A program made the position numbers and the translations under genes. The notes below the pieces were generated by a model. The model did no database searches. It was not told where the DNA came from and was given only the letters and a program-made list of their open reading frames with translations. Shown here in pieces: positions 11,700 through 24,075 of a stretch of DNA of 64,000 bases. Position 1 is the first letter of the stretch; each line of letters starts with the position of its first letter. The DNA comes from Salvator merianae (taxonomy: Eukaryota; Chordata; Lepidosauria; Squamata; Teiidae). The stretch is from positions 3,514,147 through 3,578,146 of the forward strand of contig QVOM02000074.1 of NCBI GenBank assembly GCA_003586115.2. Direction: 5' to 3'.

Positions 11700-13176
11700 T
11701 AAAATGCAGTCTTACATTTGTAAAATGCAAATCAACAGGTTAGATGAAGATGAATGAGATTATTAAATACTTTAGTAATAGGAAGAAGCAAAACATAACA
11801 GAGGAAGAAGTAAAACTTATCACATCAAACTAAAATATTAAATAAGTAGTCCTAAGGGATGCGAGACAGTTGTATAAAGCAAAAATAAGATATGTTGTAC
11901 TCCTACATCCCTAGCAAATCTGTAATGAAATAAGAATAGAGGAGGCTATCTTAGAATCATGGACCAAATAAAATTTTGTGCTCTTCCAGACCAGCTGGAT
12001 ACTAGAAGCCTCCCTCTGCACCCTGGTGTGGTCTAAGGAATCCCTGGGCCTCTCTTAGGCTGCACCTGTGTGTGGAAGGGAGGATAGTATAGAATCACCT
12101 TTAGAATCTTGGACTAATTAGAAAACAAAGTTGCAGTTAACACCAAAGTCATGTAAGAATCCAGGAATCATGCAGACCCTTTTCACGGTTAATTTCCACA
12201 GAGGTCTTGGCATGAAGGTTAAAAGCAATAATTCAAAACTTGATGGCTTAGGACAATCTGTTTTTTTCCTGATGCAAACATATTTTGGTTTCAATAAAAT
12301 ATTGCTAAATACTATGTAACAGTAAATAACAGTAAATGACAAAAAGGTTACATTGCAATTTAGATTTAAGCAATTATTTTATTTTGTACAATATAGCTTT
12401 GTGAAGTTAGTTCTATGTGTCATGATTTTTGGATTAAAAAAAGTTGAGAAAATAACTGATTTATCAAACGTTATTCGCTAAGGCTCGTCTTTATTTTGAA
12501 TTGAAAAGAAGACCTAAGATATAGGGAACTGAAGAAGCATGTTATTCCTTTATTTTAACTTTTTGGGAATGGAATCAATGAAAAAATCTCAGTGATGCAA
12601 TCAAAGATAAGGAATACCTGCAAAATGTGCAATAGATGATATGGCAGTAACAATTAGATGGAAACACATGAATCTCCTTTCCATCAGCCTGAAGGAAATG
12701 TCTTATTCCTTAGTCATCGTGCTCTGAGTGTTGCTACATTAGTGAGATCTTGTTTTCCCCTGCCACTGCTATAACCCCTGCCATCCCGCCCCCAGCAAAG
12801 GGACTGGAACTGTGTGACTCTTCACTAACAATATGCAGTCAGGCACCCTGGCACCAAATATAGGTGCAGGAAACCATGGTCCTTTGATGTCCATTCGGGT
12901 TCTTGTCCTGCTTGGCCTCATCAATTTCCAGATACAAAAACAGAGAGAGAATGAACACTCAGTGAAAAGTTTATGGGATGCAGATGCCTGTCAAAGTCAG
13001 GCACAGCTGAGACAGGTAGATGACAGCAGAATGTCGCAAACATCAAAGGAGCAAATTTGAAACAGAGGCATGAAATCTTGACTGGGATGGAAGGTTGTGT
13101 CTAGACTGCATATAGTCCTGGTGCATCTTTGTGATTTATTATCAATAGTTTGTAGTCTGATTATGTAAACTCAGTA
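11700..13176. other. Unassigned A/T-rich intronic DNA
   Basis: No exon, RNA gene or repeat family recognised. Confidence 0.4.
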
Positions 13177-14349
13177 AGACTGCATTCTGACACGGCATTT
13201 AGTAGGTTTACAGGCTGTCTTCAGTTCCCACTGGCCTGACATGATATTGCCTTTCCATAGTTTTTCTGGACTAAATTGGCCAAATCCGGACTACTTTTGC
13301 ATTCAGATTTAATGAGTTCTCAAGCTGTTCCAGATCACGAGCCCACTTTATTTTGTGATGTGAGAACACGGGAAGAGACTATTTGGGAAGGACTGTACTT
13401 TTTTGGGAATGTGCAGAGGGAGGGCTTCTCATTTCCTGCTGTCCAATGACAGACTTTGTGGTTGGGCAGGAAGCACAGTAGTTCCTTCCGCCTCCATTAT
13501 CCCCTCTTCCCCCACTGCCAGGAGAAAATAAAACCATCCTCCATTTTACTTTTCTAAACTGCAGTCTTTTCTCTTCCTTTAGCCCCTATTTGACACTGCC
13601 GGGAAGAAATTAAAGGCTTCCTGCGCTTCCATCTGCTGATTAAACCAAAAAACAGACTGCGCCTATTTGGGGGTGCAGTCTTCTGGCCCCAACAAAGAAC
13701 CCCACTCAGTATCAGTTTTGCCTTCAGCAGCACACAACTACATAGTGGGACACATGCCACTGTGGATGTCTCGGAGGGAGGCCATTTGCTGGCCGTTAAC
13801 TACACTATCATGATATTAGAGCTCTCCCATCTTTCCCCCTATTCATGGACCTCTCCATGCTTTTGCGTTACTCTTAAATTGAGCAATTGTACAAAAGTGC
13901 AATTGCAATGGAGCATAAATTGCCATCTGCCCTTTAAGAAGTTTAATTGTGTGGTACATGTGGTATTAAAGTTCTGCTTGTGTAGATATAGACTGGAGGG
14001 GGAGAAGGAGCAAATGGCGAATGACTAGTAACGCTGTCAAGTGAATCCATGTTCTGAGGCAGCAGCAGGGACATATGAAGGGAAAAGCTTGATTTGCCTG
14101 CCCCTGTGAAGTCTGGGTTTGAACATTGGGACTGCAGCCATCACTAACTGTACAGGGAGGGGAATTTGGTGAGGGGTGGAGGCAGAAAAAGTACCGTTTC
14201 CCTGTGCCAAACATGGGAAACATCAGTGTGAGAACGAGAAAGTCCGAATTGAGTCTGTGTTAAAATGGAAATGTGGGAATGATCAGAAGACAAATTTATT
14301 CCTCGTACTCTTCCAATACAGATTAAATTTACAATGTCGGACTGCACCC
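13177..14349 (+). mobile_element. Copy 2 of the 1.2-kb TIR transposon (uninterrupted)
   Basis: It aligns from end to end with copy 1 outside the L1, including shared blocks for GTTTACAGGC, TTTTTCTGGACTAAATTGGC, the GAAATTAAAGGCTTCC join and GACTAGTAA. At the join it reads GGGAAGAAATTAAAGG with no insert, so it represents the empty site for the L1 in copy 1. The terminal repeat on the right, read outside-in, is GGGTGCAGTCCGACA, preceded by TTA. No transposase frame is visible. Confidence 0.7.
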
Positions 14350-15903
14350 TAAAGGTCTTTATTAGCAACTCTTGAGATTGTCTCAGGCTGGTTGCTAATT
14401 ACATCTTTTTTTCTACCTGTATTTACATAGTGTCTTTTAGATACAGTTAATATTTCTGTAAAACTAATTTCACTTATAGATGCAGATTGGCACACAAAAC
14501 CTCATCAGGATTCTTGGAGTATATTTCAATATTGATTATTAATCTTCAGTCAGTAATTCTAAAGCCAGACTGATGTAGGACATCCTAAAGAACATTCCAG
14601 GAACTGGACCCTGCAAATTTCAGCTCATTGTTGTAGGTGGCTTGACCTTCATAGAACAAAAATTACTTCCTTTTTCCAAGTTAATTGTGCCATGTTAAGA
14701 GTTAATTATTCTGCTGCTTTCTTTGCTAGCTAGCTTAGTTCAATGGTCAAGCACATCCTGAATTTAACTGACAGTTTTTAAAGTATGTAAAATGAGTAGG
14801 ACATTTGGTTCTGTACAGACTGCCTCAAATGCAGTACAAATTAGCAAAGTCACTATTGGAAGTCATCCTCTAACAAGGGTTCATGTCTAGTTAATCCCCT
14901 AGTGTTACTCTATCCTAACACTATAAACATAAAAGGGAGGAGAATCTTTCTCACAGCCACTGCTGAACACTGTAGCATCCTTGGAGTATAACTGTACCCC
15001 ATGAACACTGGTGAAAGTTTCAATATTTAAAATATTTCAATAAATATACAATACGGTGTCTACAGTACATAAACAAAGAATGACTAAATAAATTCTAGCT
15101 ACTGTATGTTTGCTGATGCCTGTTCGCGTTCTGTTTGCTGATCTGATTCTCCCTCTGACCCCTTCTCTGGTAATAAGCAGGCATTTGTGTTTTTAGCAAG
15201 AACATAATCACCCTTTTAAACCATTGTATTTGCGACTTACATATTTTAAAATGAGTCATTTTGCATAGCTCTTCCTGTACTGTGGATATACCGGCACAGG
15301 GAATTTTCTGAACTCTCCACACACATTTTGGTATGCTAGTTTAGGGGTGTTTTTTCTTCCATATTATAGGAGGCAGGACTGAGGTCACTCCCATTGGAGG
15401 GAATTGTGTGTTCCCTTTGTTATAGTTTTTGTTTTCATTATAGCTCCACTGTCCCATGCATACTGTGAAATGGTTTCTGCTGTTAAAGAGCAGAGTGAGG
15501 GGTGCCCAGCTCTGTGTGCCACACCATCTACTTGGCTGTGCTGTTGGAGAGCATGGCTTTTTCTTTTTTCTTTTTTTTTTTTGTCTTCCTCCACAATTCA
15601 GGCTGCACTTCAGCCCACAGTTTTCTTCAGAAGAAGATCTCCTTTAGAGGAGATTTTGTTGGGAGGATGCTTGTTTCTGATAAGGAACCCCATCCTTCCA
15701 TGCTACCCTAATTTTCGGGGAGTATACCTGCGCTAGAGCGATAAAATACACTTGAGCTTTTGCTTTTGAGATGTGTACTAGGGTGGCAGTAAACACTGAT
15801 CATCATATGGGAGACAATACCTGAAAGACCACAGAGGTTCAACTGCACTCTTTTACTGTTTGCAGAGACGTTTGTGGTGAAGGGATTCAATATCTGCCTC
15901 TTT
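14350..15903. other. Unassigned intronic DNA
   Basis: It holds a poly-T tract near 15558-15580. No coding exon or recognised repeat. Confidence 0.4.
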
Positions 15904-16456
15904 TGGTGAGTTCAACATGTACAAGAGTGAGGGGCAGGAGGCTGTTCTTTCGCTTGCCTCGTGGGTTGCCTAGCTATCTGGCAAACTCGTGATTATTCCA
16001 GTTCTTCTTTCAGTCCATGATATTATTTCAGTTTCTTCTTTCTTTCTGATGTTACAATCATTTTGGCACTGCTGTATCTATTATCACTGCTTCTTTCTTG
16101 CCTTTGTCTGCTACCATGGTATTGAGTTATTTGGCGAGTACCTGTTTGTCTGCCTAGATATTGAAGTCCCACAGGATCTTGGCTCTGTTGTTCTCAGCCA
16201 CTTTTTCTTGTGGAATCTTCCACTTAGACTTTGAGATGTCCTGCCTGTACTCAATGCAGACATTCCTTAACGACTGCTGCAATTTGGTTGTGCCACTCTG
16301 CTAGTTTATTGCACCTGGCTACTATGTGCTGGTGAGTTCAACATGTACAAGAGTGAGGGGCAGGAGGCTGTTTTTTAGTACAGGGGCTTTTTAGTACATT
16401 CTGAACCTCATAGTACATCATTTTAGTTCAGGGGCTTTTTAGTACATTCTGAACCT
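15904..16456 (+). repeat. Direct repeats (43 bp exact pair, 28 bp exact pair)
   Basis: A 43-bp sequence at 15904-15946 recurs exactly at 16330-16372. Just after the second copy, a 28-bp sequence beginning CAGGGGCTTTTTAGTACATT recurs exactly at 16381-16408 and 16429-16456. The sequence between is not repetitive as far as I can see. Recent local duplication is the likely origin. Confidence 0.85.
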
Positions 16457-16664
16457 AGGGTCCTGCCTGGTATGGTGATCCCTGCTTCTATTGATGTTGT
16501 ACCCAGTGCTTGTTCTTGTGCTGCTAAAATTAATGCCTTAGGTGGTGCCTTTCAGTCCTGCTTTTTCCAGCCACTGATAGGATTTTCCAGTGTCAGCCAC
16601 TTCTATGATCTGCCAGTGGTACATTCCATGGAGGCCGAGGGCCTCCCATGCATCACTTAAGGTA

Positions 16665-16815
16665 CAGGCAGCTGTGTATAAAAGGAGCCATTCCTTTAGA
16701 TATTTGGGCTTTGTTTAGGCCCTTATAGGCTAATATTAACACATTGAATTGGATTTGGCAACAAATTGATAAACAGTATTTTTAGGATAGGTGTGATGTA
16801 TTTGGCAATCAAACA
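16665..16815 (-). mobile_element. L2-like LINE fragment
   Basis: The plus strand reads like the antisense of the L2 3' region: TTTGGGCTTT, then CACATTGAATTGGATTTGGCAA, then TAGGATAGGTGTGATGT. It parallels 47960-48010 in the larger L2 relic. Short and diverged. Confidence 0.45.
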
Positions 16816-16959
16816 AGAACAGCAAAAGTAACCATACCATATCAAATGTAATAAATACATTTGTATAGATATCAGATAACAAACATAAAAACTGTTAACA
16901 TACCTTGACTCCAGACAATCACTATGTAAAAGGCATTACAAATAGTCCAATCTGCAATT

Positions 16960-17155
16960 CATTTCTACCTAAATGCCCTTTTCACTTTTAAATTTCAAAG
17001 TTAAGGCCATTTGGATCTTCATTTTGTACTCTGGTTTGCTGTCATCAATAAATATGTCAAGCACTCCTTCAGCTCCATTCTGTAGGTCATTTATGAAAAT
17101 ACTTGAAACTCCTGGCAAAGTCCCTACTTGTTTCTGCCCTACAGGATGATGCAAA
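16960..17155 (-). mobile_element. CR1/L3 LINE fragment (reverse transcriptase)
   Basis: The minus-strand frame gives SSIFINDLQNGAEGVLDIFIDDSK, recognisable as the CR1/L3 segment around the catalytic box, where FADDTK has become FIDDSK. Too decayed to be coding. Confidence 0.55.
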
Positions 17156-17748
17156 ACTGAGGTGTGCTCCAGTCAGTCTTTATATCTTCTGTGCCCCATT
17201 TTTTTTTTTCTGGTTAAGGACAGTGGAATCATCTTCAGGCTGGTCCTATCACCCTGGAAGCTGTAACATACTAAAGTTCATCTGGTGCACATTCCTTTTT
17301 TAAAGAATTTTTTTAAAAAAGCATAAAACATACAATTATTTTGAGATCTTAAAAACAATTAATACATGTAATCTTTCTATACATTATATTTGTTGGTGCT
17401 TACTCCAAACAGCTGCCAGACCAATGACTGGAAAGCTGCCTAATAGTTTGGATCCATCATGCCCCTCTCTCATGTAGATTATCTCATTACTTCTTTTTAG
17501 AATTTTATTGGTCATTTTGAGATTCTAGGTAGAAGCCATTGTTTCTGACAAGCACAACATACCAACATTGACCCAAAAGGGAAATACAGATAGTATAATC
17601 ATTGCTCTCTTAATTTGCCCCTTCTTTGAAACTTCTTCTATTTTGTACCTAGCTACTTTGTAATAATCTTGCAATTGTTCAGCAGGCAGTATCACTTTTA
17701 CTGTCATCTATTTTTAAATTGACCGGTAGGTCCCCCCACACACACATA
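17156..17748. other. Unassigned intronic DNA
   Basis: Poly-T at about 17200-17210 and an A/T-rich stretch near 17300-17330. No gene or known repeat. Confidence 0.4.
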
Positions 17749-18835
17749 GGGCCTGTTCACACTTCCCACGCTAGCCCATTCTAGCGTGGAACAGACCCCA
17801 TCGTGCAGACCCCATCTGCACTATGGTACCTGAAAACGTACCTGAGGCTGGATAATGGCGTTCATGAGTGCAAACACCATTATCCATGCCTGATGCTCGC
17901 CATGACTGCCATGGTGACCACAGCCTCTCCATGTGCACGTGCGGTGGGCAATGGGGCCTACCCCTTCGCACGGGCCCCAGTCAGGCCCACATGGCCACGA
18001 TTGGGCCTGGGACGCCGGATGGTGCCGTGCTGCTCCCTGTCCGGTGTTTCGGTGCCCAATCGCAGGCGCAGAGGGCGGTCACCGCACCAACGGCCTGCAA
18101 CCGTCAGGCCGCTGCCATAGTGACTGGGAGGCCCGCGCAGTGCGCACGGCAATGACGTGATTCGTGCGTGTGCACTGGGCCTCCCCCCCCCCGTAGCACA
18201 ATCGGGCCTTCCTGATCGGGGTGGCCTGATCACCCCAATGAGGCCGGGTGGGCCCGATTGGGGCGCTGCAGGCCCAATCGGGAAGGCCCGATCACGCTAC
18301 AGGGGGGAGGGATTCAGTGCGCATGCACGAGTTGTGTCATCACCGTGTGCACTGCACAGGCCTCCCGGTCGCCATGGCAGTGGCCTGACGCTCACAGGTC
18401 GTTGCTGTGGCGACCGCCCTTTGCACCTGCGATCGGGCACCGAAACGCTGGACGGGGCACAGCGCGGCCCCATCCAGCGTCCCAGGCCTGATCACAGCGG
18501 TGTTGCCCGACTGGGGCCTCGCACGGGCCTGAAGGGGTAGGCCCCGTTGCCCATCACGCATTGTGTCATCGCAAGATCACGCATGTGTGATGGGTGGTCT
18601 GATTGCCTAGAAGATGGCTGCCGCTGTCGTTGACAAGGTAAGTGCGAACGAATCCTCACCTGAAGCTCACTTTGAGCTTCAGATGAGGATTCAGACACCT
18701 TTTTACTTGTCTGGTGGTAGTAGGAATCGGCAGCGGATGAGGTCCGCTGCCGGTCGCTATGGCCATCCTTTGATGTGAATGCACTTGTCTATTGAGCGTT
18801 CCTGACGCTCACTAGTTACAAGTGCGAACAGGCCC
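17749..18835. mobile_element. Large GC-rich foldback element, GGGCC-type ends
   Basis: The element begins GGGCCTGTTCACACTT and ends AAGTGCGAACAGGCCC. Its interior is a giant inverted repeat centred near 18246. The left block around 17945-18200 (GGGCAATGGGGCCTACCCC, GCCTGGGACGC, TTTCGGTGCCC, GGAGGCC) returns in inverted order on the right up to about 18565. Further small hairpins sit inside: 17767-17789, 18650-18688, and CGGCAGCGGA around TGAGG near 18730. It is far richer in G+C and CpG than its A/T-rich surroundings. Long frames in it are mirror images of each other and not genes. The flanks ATA and ATT suggest a 3-bp target duplication. Probably a non-autonomous DNA transposon. Confidence 0.75.
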
Positions 18836-21257
18836 ATTCTTTAAGAGTTTTAGTCTCTGTGTGTGATCAAGACAGAGTCCTTTCCAGTTGCCTCTTTACA
18901 AAGAACTGTCCCATTTTGAAATGCCCCCCCAAAATAACCTTCCAAACAATTGCCTTTACTGATTAGGCACCCCAATACCTATCTTTTCTTTCCACACAGC
19001 AGTAAGCATGTGCTTCTAAGTTCAGCAACAGTGTCCCTGACAATGGGTGTTACTCTCTGCTTGGTCTCTCATCCGCTAGCTTCCCATGAGCTTGACTGGT
19101 TGCTATAGAAGGAAACTATCCATAGGAAAACATCACTGCCTCCAGAGCTTTGCTTTGGCCTTATAAGCAGGACACAAGTCTTGTCAGGACTACAGGAGGC
19201 CCGCTCTCACTCGTCAGCAATACTGCATAGCTGAGGGATCATTAGCTGCTTGAGTGTTTCCAGTTAGCTATCTGTTTCACTGAAGGAACATCTGCCTGAT
19301 CACTCGAACCTTTGCAGCCAGCTACCTGCTCCTCCCCCTCTCATCTCCACCTCCTTCTTAGCCACTCTCGTTCCGCACCTCCTGTCATCAGCCTTCCTCA
19401 TCCAACCTCATTCCAGTCCCTGCTGGCTTCAGCCGATCACGGGACCTTTTTCATGAATGGAGCACACCCTCCTCAAATTTGGTTGCGTTTCCTCCTTTAG
19501 CACCCTCAGAAATTGTCTGTTTGCCATGTGAGAGCTCCAACTTCCTCTTTTTTTTAGTCTGTGGAAGTCTTCCCATTTCTGATGCACCATCTGACATCAG
19601 AAGTTTTCAAGCTTGTCATTGGCTGCATAAGCTTCTGTAGCTTCCTGCACAATCTGATCCCAAAAATGAGTCTTAGAGTTATGTTTTCACATCTGAGAAA
19701 GAAATGCCTATTTTTAGTCCTTGGGGACATGGTAATGTATTTTTAGGTATTTACAGTCTGTCCCTGCAGTCTTAAATTCGCCTAGAAGATGAACCATTAA
19801 ATGTGTTGATTGTATCCTCTGTCTCTGCTTACAGGTTTGCAGGAAACCACAAAAAGCACTTTTCTTTATTCTCCTGAACTTGTGCATGTCCTATGCCATT
19901 ATGTGTATGTTCTTGCTACTTTCCAATCAAAAAAAATATTTTGGGGTAATATATGTATATCTTCTGTCCCATCCTAACTTACTAAGTGATCACTTTGGCT
20001 GGCAAAGTAACTGTTAAGCTAAACCCAAGGCCTTCACACTTTTGGAGACTGCTGGACATGCATGTAAACAAGTGTTTAGGGCCAGAGGAATTCCCACAAC
20101 ACTATTACATTTTCTTTAAGATTAGTCTTAAAACAAAGGCTGAACAGCTGAACCCAGCTAGGCAAAGCAGAATCCAGAATATCTTATGACACCAGACTGT
20201 GCAGTTGTGTTTTGCATATTGTGATATGGAACAGATCCTTGACTGCTCAAACATGTTTGGCTTTTCGAAAGCGGAGAGGGGATGGAGGAACTGGTGTGTT
20301 ACACTAAAGGCCCAAACAAATCTGCGTAATAGCTTTTTTGCTTTTAAAAGGCAGCAGTTTGTTTCTTTTTTAATATTTGCCTGGCAAGGAAGGAGGTACT
20401 GCAAGTGTAGTACTTTCACCCGATGCACTTTAAGAATGTGTTTAATTTATACTTTCCATCTTGACGCTGACTCTTAAATCACTGTACAGTATCTTGGTGT
20501 TACCAAATTGTGAATTTTAAAGAATTCTGACATACCCATGTCTTACAGACGTTTGACATCTTTGTTTGATTTGTTTTAAATTGGAGGCCTCTGTTTTGAA
20601 CTTGGTATCCTGAATATTTTTGTTTGTTCATTTGAAGATATTCTTCTATTTTCCTTCTGAAGCATTGTGAAAATGTTAAATGCTGGCTCCATCGCCAGCT
20701 GTCTTCACCCAGGTTTAGTTGAGAATGGCCTTTCTGAATGCATTGCACCCTTCTTCCCCACTAGGTCTTACAAGGATGTTCAAGCAAACAGGTAGGTTGG
20801 AGCCATTTTGTGAACAATGAGATAACTGTTGATGGCAAAGTCCCCATATAAATTAATACACTTTATTTTTTTTTTAATAAATTCAAATAGCACTGTATTT
20901 TTGGCACGTAAATTGTAACCCAAATATGCCTCTTTGACGATCTTTTGTAAAATTAACCAAAAAAGCAAAGACAAAGTTACCATTGACCCTGTGTTAGGAT
21001 TATTAGTTGTTGTTGTTGTTGTTGAGGGAGAAAATGTTTGAATTGAAGCTAAGTATGTATTATATTTTAAGTTGCTGGCCACTCAGTCTTGGAAGGATTC
21101 AAAATTTTCCTAATTAGATACCTGATACATCAATTTTTAGAAATTATTATTATGGAAAAGCTTGCATATATTTTACATACACTACATGGCATACACACAC
21201 ATAGACTTTTTGAAATAGCATGAAAATGTTTTATTTCATTTACATGTGAAAAATCAG
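18836..21257. other. Unassigned intronic DNA
   Basis: A (GTT)n run lies near 21006-21023. No coding exon, RNA gene or confident repeat is recognised in about 2.4 kb. Confidence 0.4.
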
Positions 21258-21300
21258 CTGTAGATATCTCAGTATCTCAGCAAACTAATGATATCTACAG
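21258..21300. repeat. 11-bp inverted repeat
   Basis: CTGTAGATATC (21258-21268) and GATATCTACAG (21290-21300) are exact reverse complements with a 21-nt spacer. It abuts the transposon-like segment that follows. Confidence 0.7.
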
Positions 21301-21450
21301 TTGCAATCAAAATCATTCAATCCCAATTACAAATTAGGTTTATTTGCAGAATGTACAAACTGTCAGCTGTTTGCAAAAAAACCAGTCAAAGAACAATGTA
21401 AATAGCTCAACACAACTAATATAACAAGTGGTTTCTCCAAATTCAACACA
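21301..21450. mobile_element. Tc1/mariner-like terminal fragment
   Basis: TTGCAATCAAAATCATTCAA followed by AAATTAGGTTTATT, TTTCAGCTG-like and TTTGCAA blocks resembles the end of a vertebrate Tc1/mariner-type element I recall. No transposase remains. Family assignment is tentative. Confidence 0.35.
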
Positions 21451-22522
21451 AAATGCCACTTGGCCGTCTGCATTGGGATGGCCTGTCCCACACCAGCCCT
21501 GCCATCGGCTCCAAAGGCTGAGCCAGTTTCGGTGCTAGTGCTGGAGTCTCCAAAGGCCCCCCATTTCAATGGCATACCCTGTGGTGACATCAAAATGAGG
21601 TCCCTGCTGTGTCACTTCCAGGCCAGGGCCATAGGACACTGTTAGACGTCGAGGTGGAGGTCTATTGGTTAACCAGACTAGAGAATCATTTTTTAGTGCT
21701 TTAGCCCAGTTTATGCACCGTCCTGTGCAATTGGAGTGTGCTAAGAAGGGGCAGGGCTTCCCCATCCCATACCAGCATGCAGAGAGGAGCCCCCTGGACC
21801 TTTTCCTAGAGTGGGACAATGTCCTGTGCAGAAAGGGCCAAGCTTTTATACAAGAAATGCCTGAATAAAAAGATAGATCTTTATTAGGTGCCTATAAGCT
21901 GTATAGGTAGATGCCTTGTGAACAGCAGAGGGGAGGATATTCAAAAGGGAAGGTGCTACTACTGAGAAGGCCCAATCGTAAACCATCATATGGTGGCATT
22001 CTGTATTACATGGAACCTGCAGCAAGATTTCTCCAGAAGTCTATTTTTCAGATTAGAACAAAAGGACCACAATTGTAATTGCTACCTCAGGCAATTGCCA
22101 GACTTTCTAAAACTGCTGTCAACCTGTCGACATCATGGCAAGACCAGCAGATAACCCCATTGCCATGTGGGGCCACTCACAGCCTATTACCTTCACATTC
22201 TGGCATGTTTTCGGACAATGGAGCATCTGACTTAGCTCCTCCGACATGGCGGCAGACTAAACTTTCAGGAGTTTGCTGCTTTTTTTAAAAAAAGGAAAGG
22301 GACAGGCATGGCAAGCTCCCAGAAATTAAATCTAGCACTGTGTTGTGGGAACCAGGGCCAGATCCGCAGTCTACATTTTGTGGACGTGGTGGCATTCTGT
22401 AAAAAGAAAACTGGGAAACCTGTATCGACATTTCTAACAACTTTGCTGTGATGTCGTGGTTTTCAGTTCAGTCTTCTCTCTCCTCTTGAGTAGATCCTGC
22501 TTCTGAATGGTCCTGAGTGATA
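21451..22522. other. Mostly unassigned; possible L2 scrap
   Basis: Around 21900-22070 the plus strand resembles antisense L2 3' sequence (CTATAAGCTGTATAG, then GAGAAGGCCC). The rest is not recognised. Confidence 0.3.
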
Positions 22523-22943
22523 GGGCCTGTTCACACTTTTCCTATAGTGAGCAATGAGATGCTCACTGGGTAAGTGCATTCACACAGCCTCGCCACTGCA
22601 GTGCCTGGAAGCTACTACAGCCTCTCCCGAATGCTACTAGCTGTAGACAATAAAATCATTTTCCATAGCTTGACCGTGAGCAGCTGGATTGCTCCTGCTC
22701 AGCAGCGTTTGCACCCTCTCCTGAGCGTGAATGCTGTGAGTGGACAGTGCAGCTGTGGCTGTGGAGTCATGCGCCTTATCCCTTATCTCCATGGCAATGG
22801 CCAGATGTGGCTGTGGCCATTGTCATGGTGGTCGGGCCAGCAGTCTCACTGGTGTGAGGCTGTTTCAGCCCTTGTAGTGCAGCCCCTGCAGTGCCGCAGA
22901 ATATATGATTATACTATTCTAAGCTGTAAAGCACGAACAGGGC
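22523..22943. mobile_element. GGGCC-type MITE
   Basis: The left end is GGGCCTGTTCACACTTTTCC and the right end is GCACGAACAGGGCC, an inverted repeat matching the foldback element at 17749. ATA flanks both sides, consistent with a 3-bp target duplication. About 420 bp, non-coding. Part of its interior is repeated at window positions 1-105. Confidence 0.65.
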
Positions 22944-23375
22944 CATAGACCTGATAGCCAATGGGCCACCTGAAACTTGAAACTTTCTACTAGGTCTGCT
23001 GTTAATTCTGCTTCTGATGGCTGCAGAACAGTTAATGAAAACTTAGATCAAAACATGGCTTATTACTGCAGATAGGAACCATAATTCAGTGTACAACTGA
23101 AAACCTCATTTTCATTAGGCCTGAACCATGAGCCAGTTCACAACATACTGGATCTTCTTCAGGCAGGTAAAAACAAAATCTTCAGTTGTGCTGCTTTTCT
23201 CCATCTTTCACCTGTTGCTTCTAAACCACAGGCCTCCCTCCCTTCCTTCCAGTCTTCAGTTGGATGTGGCTTCTCTGTGGTGCTCCAAGGCTCTTTTCCC
23301 CTAAGGTCTTTGTTGGGCAGGATGCTTACAGGCTTGTGTGTGTGTCAGACCTCCTTTAAACTTCCTGTAGTTGTT
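22944..23375. other. Unassigned intronic DNA
   Basis: A (CCTT)-like tract near 23228-23250. No gene or repeat recognised. Confidence 0.35.
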
Positions 23376-24075
23376 GATATGCTTTTTAAATTGGGTTGCC
23401 CAGAATTGGACACAGGGTGGACCAAATAGATTAATTGCCTCTCATGATTCCAAGCTGCCGTATGCCATTGCTGATGCACTTTCAGCTTGTGATTCACCAG
23501 TCCACCCTCGTCCTTCTTTCATCTGCTGCTGCTGAGCCAGATTTCTCTGATTCTGAAATATTTATTTCATTTTTCTTACCCAGGTATTTTTCCCTATTAA
23601 ATTTCATTCTTTTTGATTTAGCCCATTGTTCAAGAAGGTCTAAATCTTTTCTGATTTTCTGTCTGACTTTTAAAGAGTTAACCACCTCTCCTAGCTTTGT
23701 ATCATCTGCAAATTTTATCAGTATCTCCTTCAATTGCTCATCCTGGTCATTGATAAAAATGCACAAGACCAAGGACAGAGCTCTATGGCTTCCTACTCAA
23801 GACTATCTTCCAGGTGGATCTGATGCCATTTATGATTACCCTTTGGGTGTAATCCTTAAGCCAGTTATGTATCCAACTAACAGTTGTGCCATCAAACCCA
23901 TAGATAACTATTTTATTAATGAGGATATTATAAGAAATTTAGTCAAATTCTTTGCTGAGATCCACCATATCTGTGGCTTTTCCCTGATCAACCAACTAAG
24001 TAACCCTATTGTAAAAGGTTAGTGTGTCATGACCTGTTTGTCACAAACCCACGGTGGCTCCTAATAATCACTGAA
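23376..24075 (-). mobile_element. CR1/L3 LINE fragment (reverse transcriptase)
   Basis: Read on the minus strand from about 24060 downward, the fragment shows the CR1/L3 order: a region ahead of the KAFD motif, WLKDYTQRVIINGIRSTWK, a damaged PQGSVLG segment, then the frame at 23494-23772 with FINDQDEQLKEILIKF and ADDTKLGEVV, the catalytic box, followed by LDLLEQWAKSKRMKF. Several frameshifts and an in-frame stop make it a pseudogene. The 195-aa plus-strand frame across it is an antisense shadow. Confidence 0.75.

Noticed and set aside
15555..15736. Poly-pyrimidine tract with CAG followed by an open frame, looking like a splice acceptor
   Set aside because: No convincing donor, no recognisable peptide, and the frame does not need to fit between exons A and B, which already match in phase.
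17803..18698. Several overlapping GC-rich frames of 66-127 codons on both strands
   Set aside because: They are mirror images created by the inverted repeat (VRCFGAQSQAQ against VQRFGARSQVQ) and by GC richness; no protein family is recognised.
23435..24022. 195-codon plus-strand frame
   Set aside because: It is antisense to a CR1/L3 reverse transcriptase whose motifs are readable on the minus strand.
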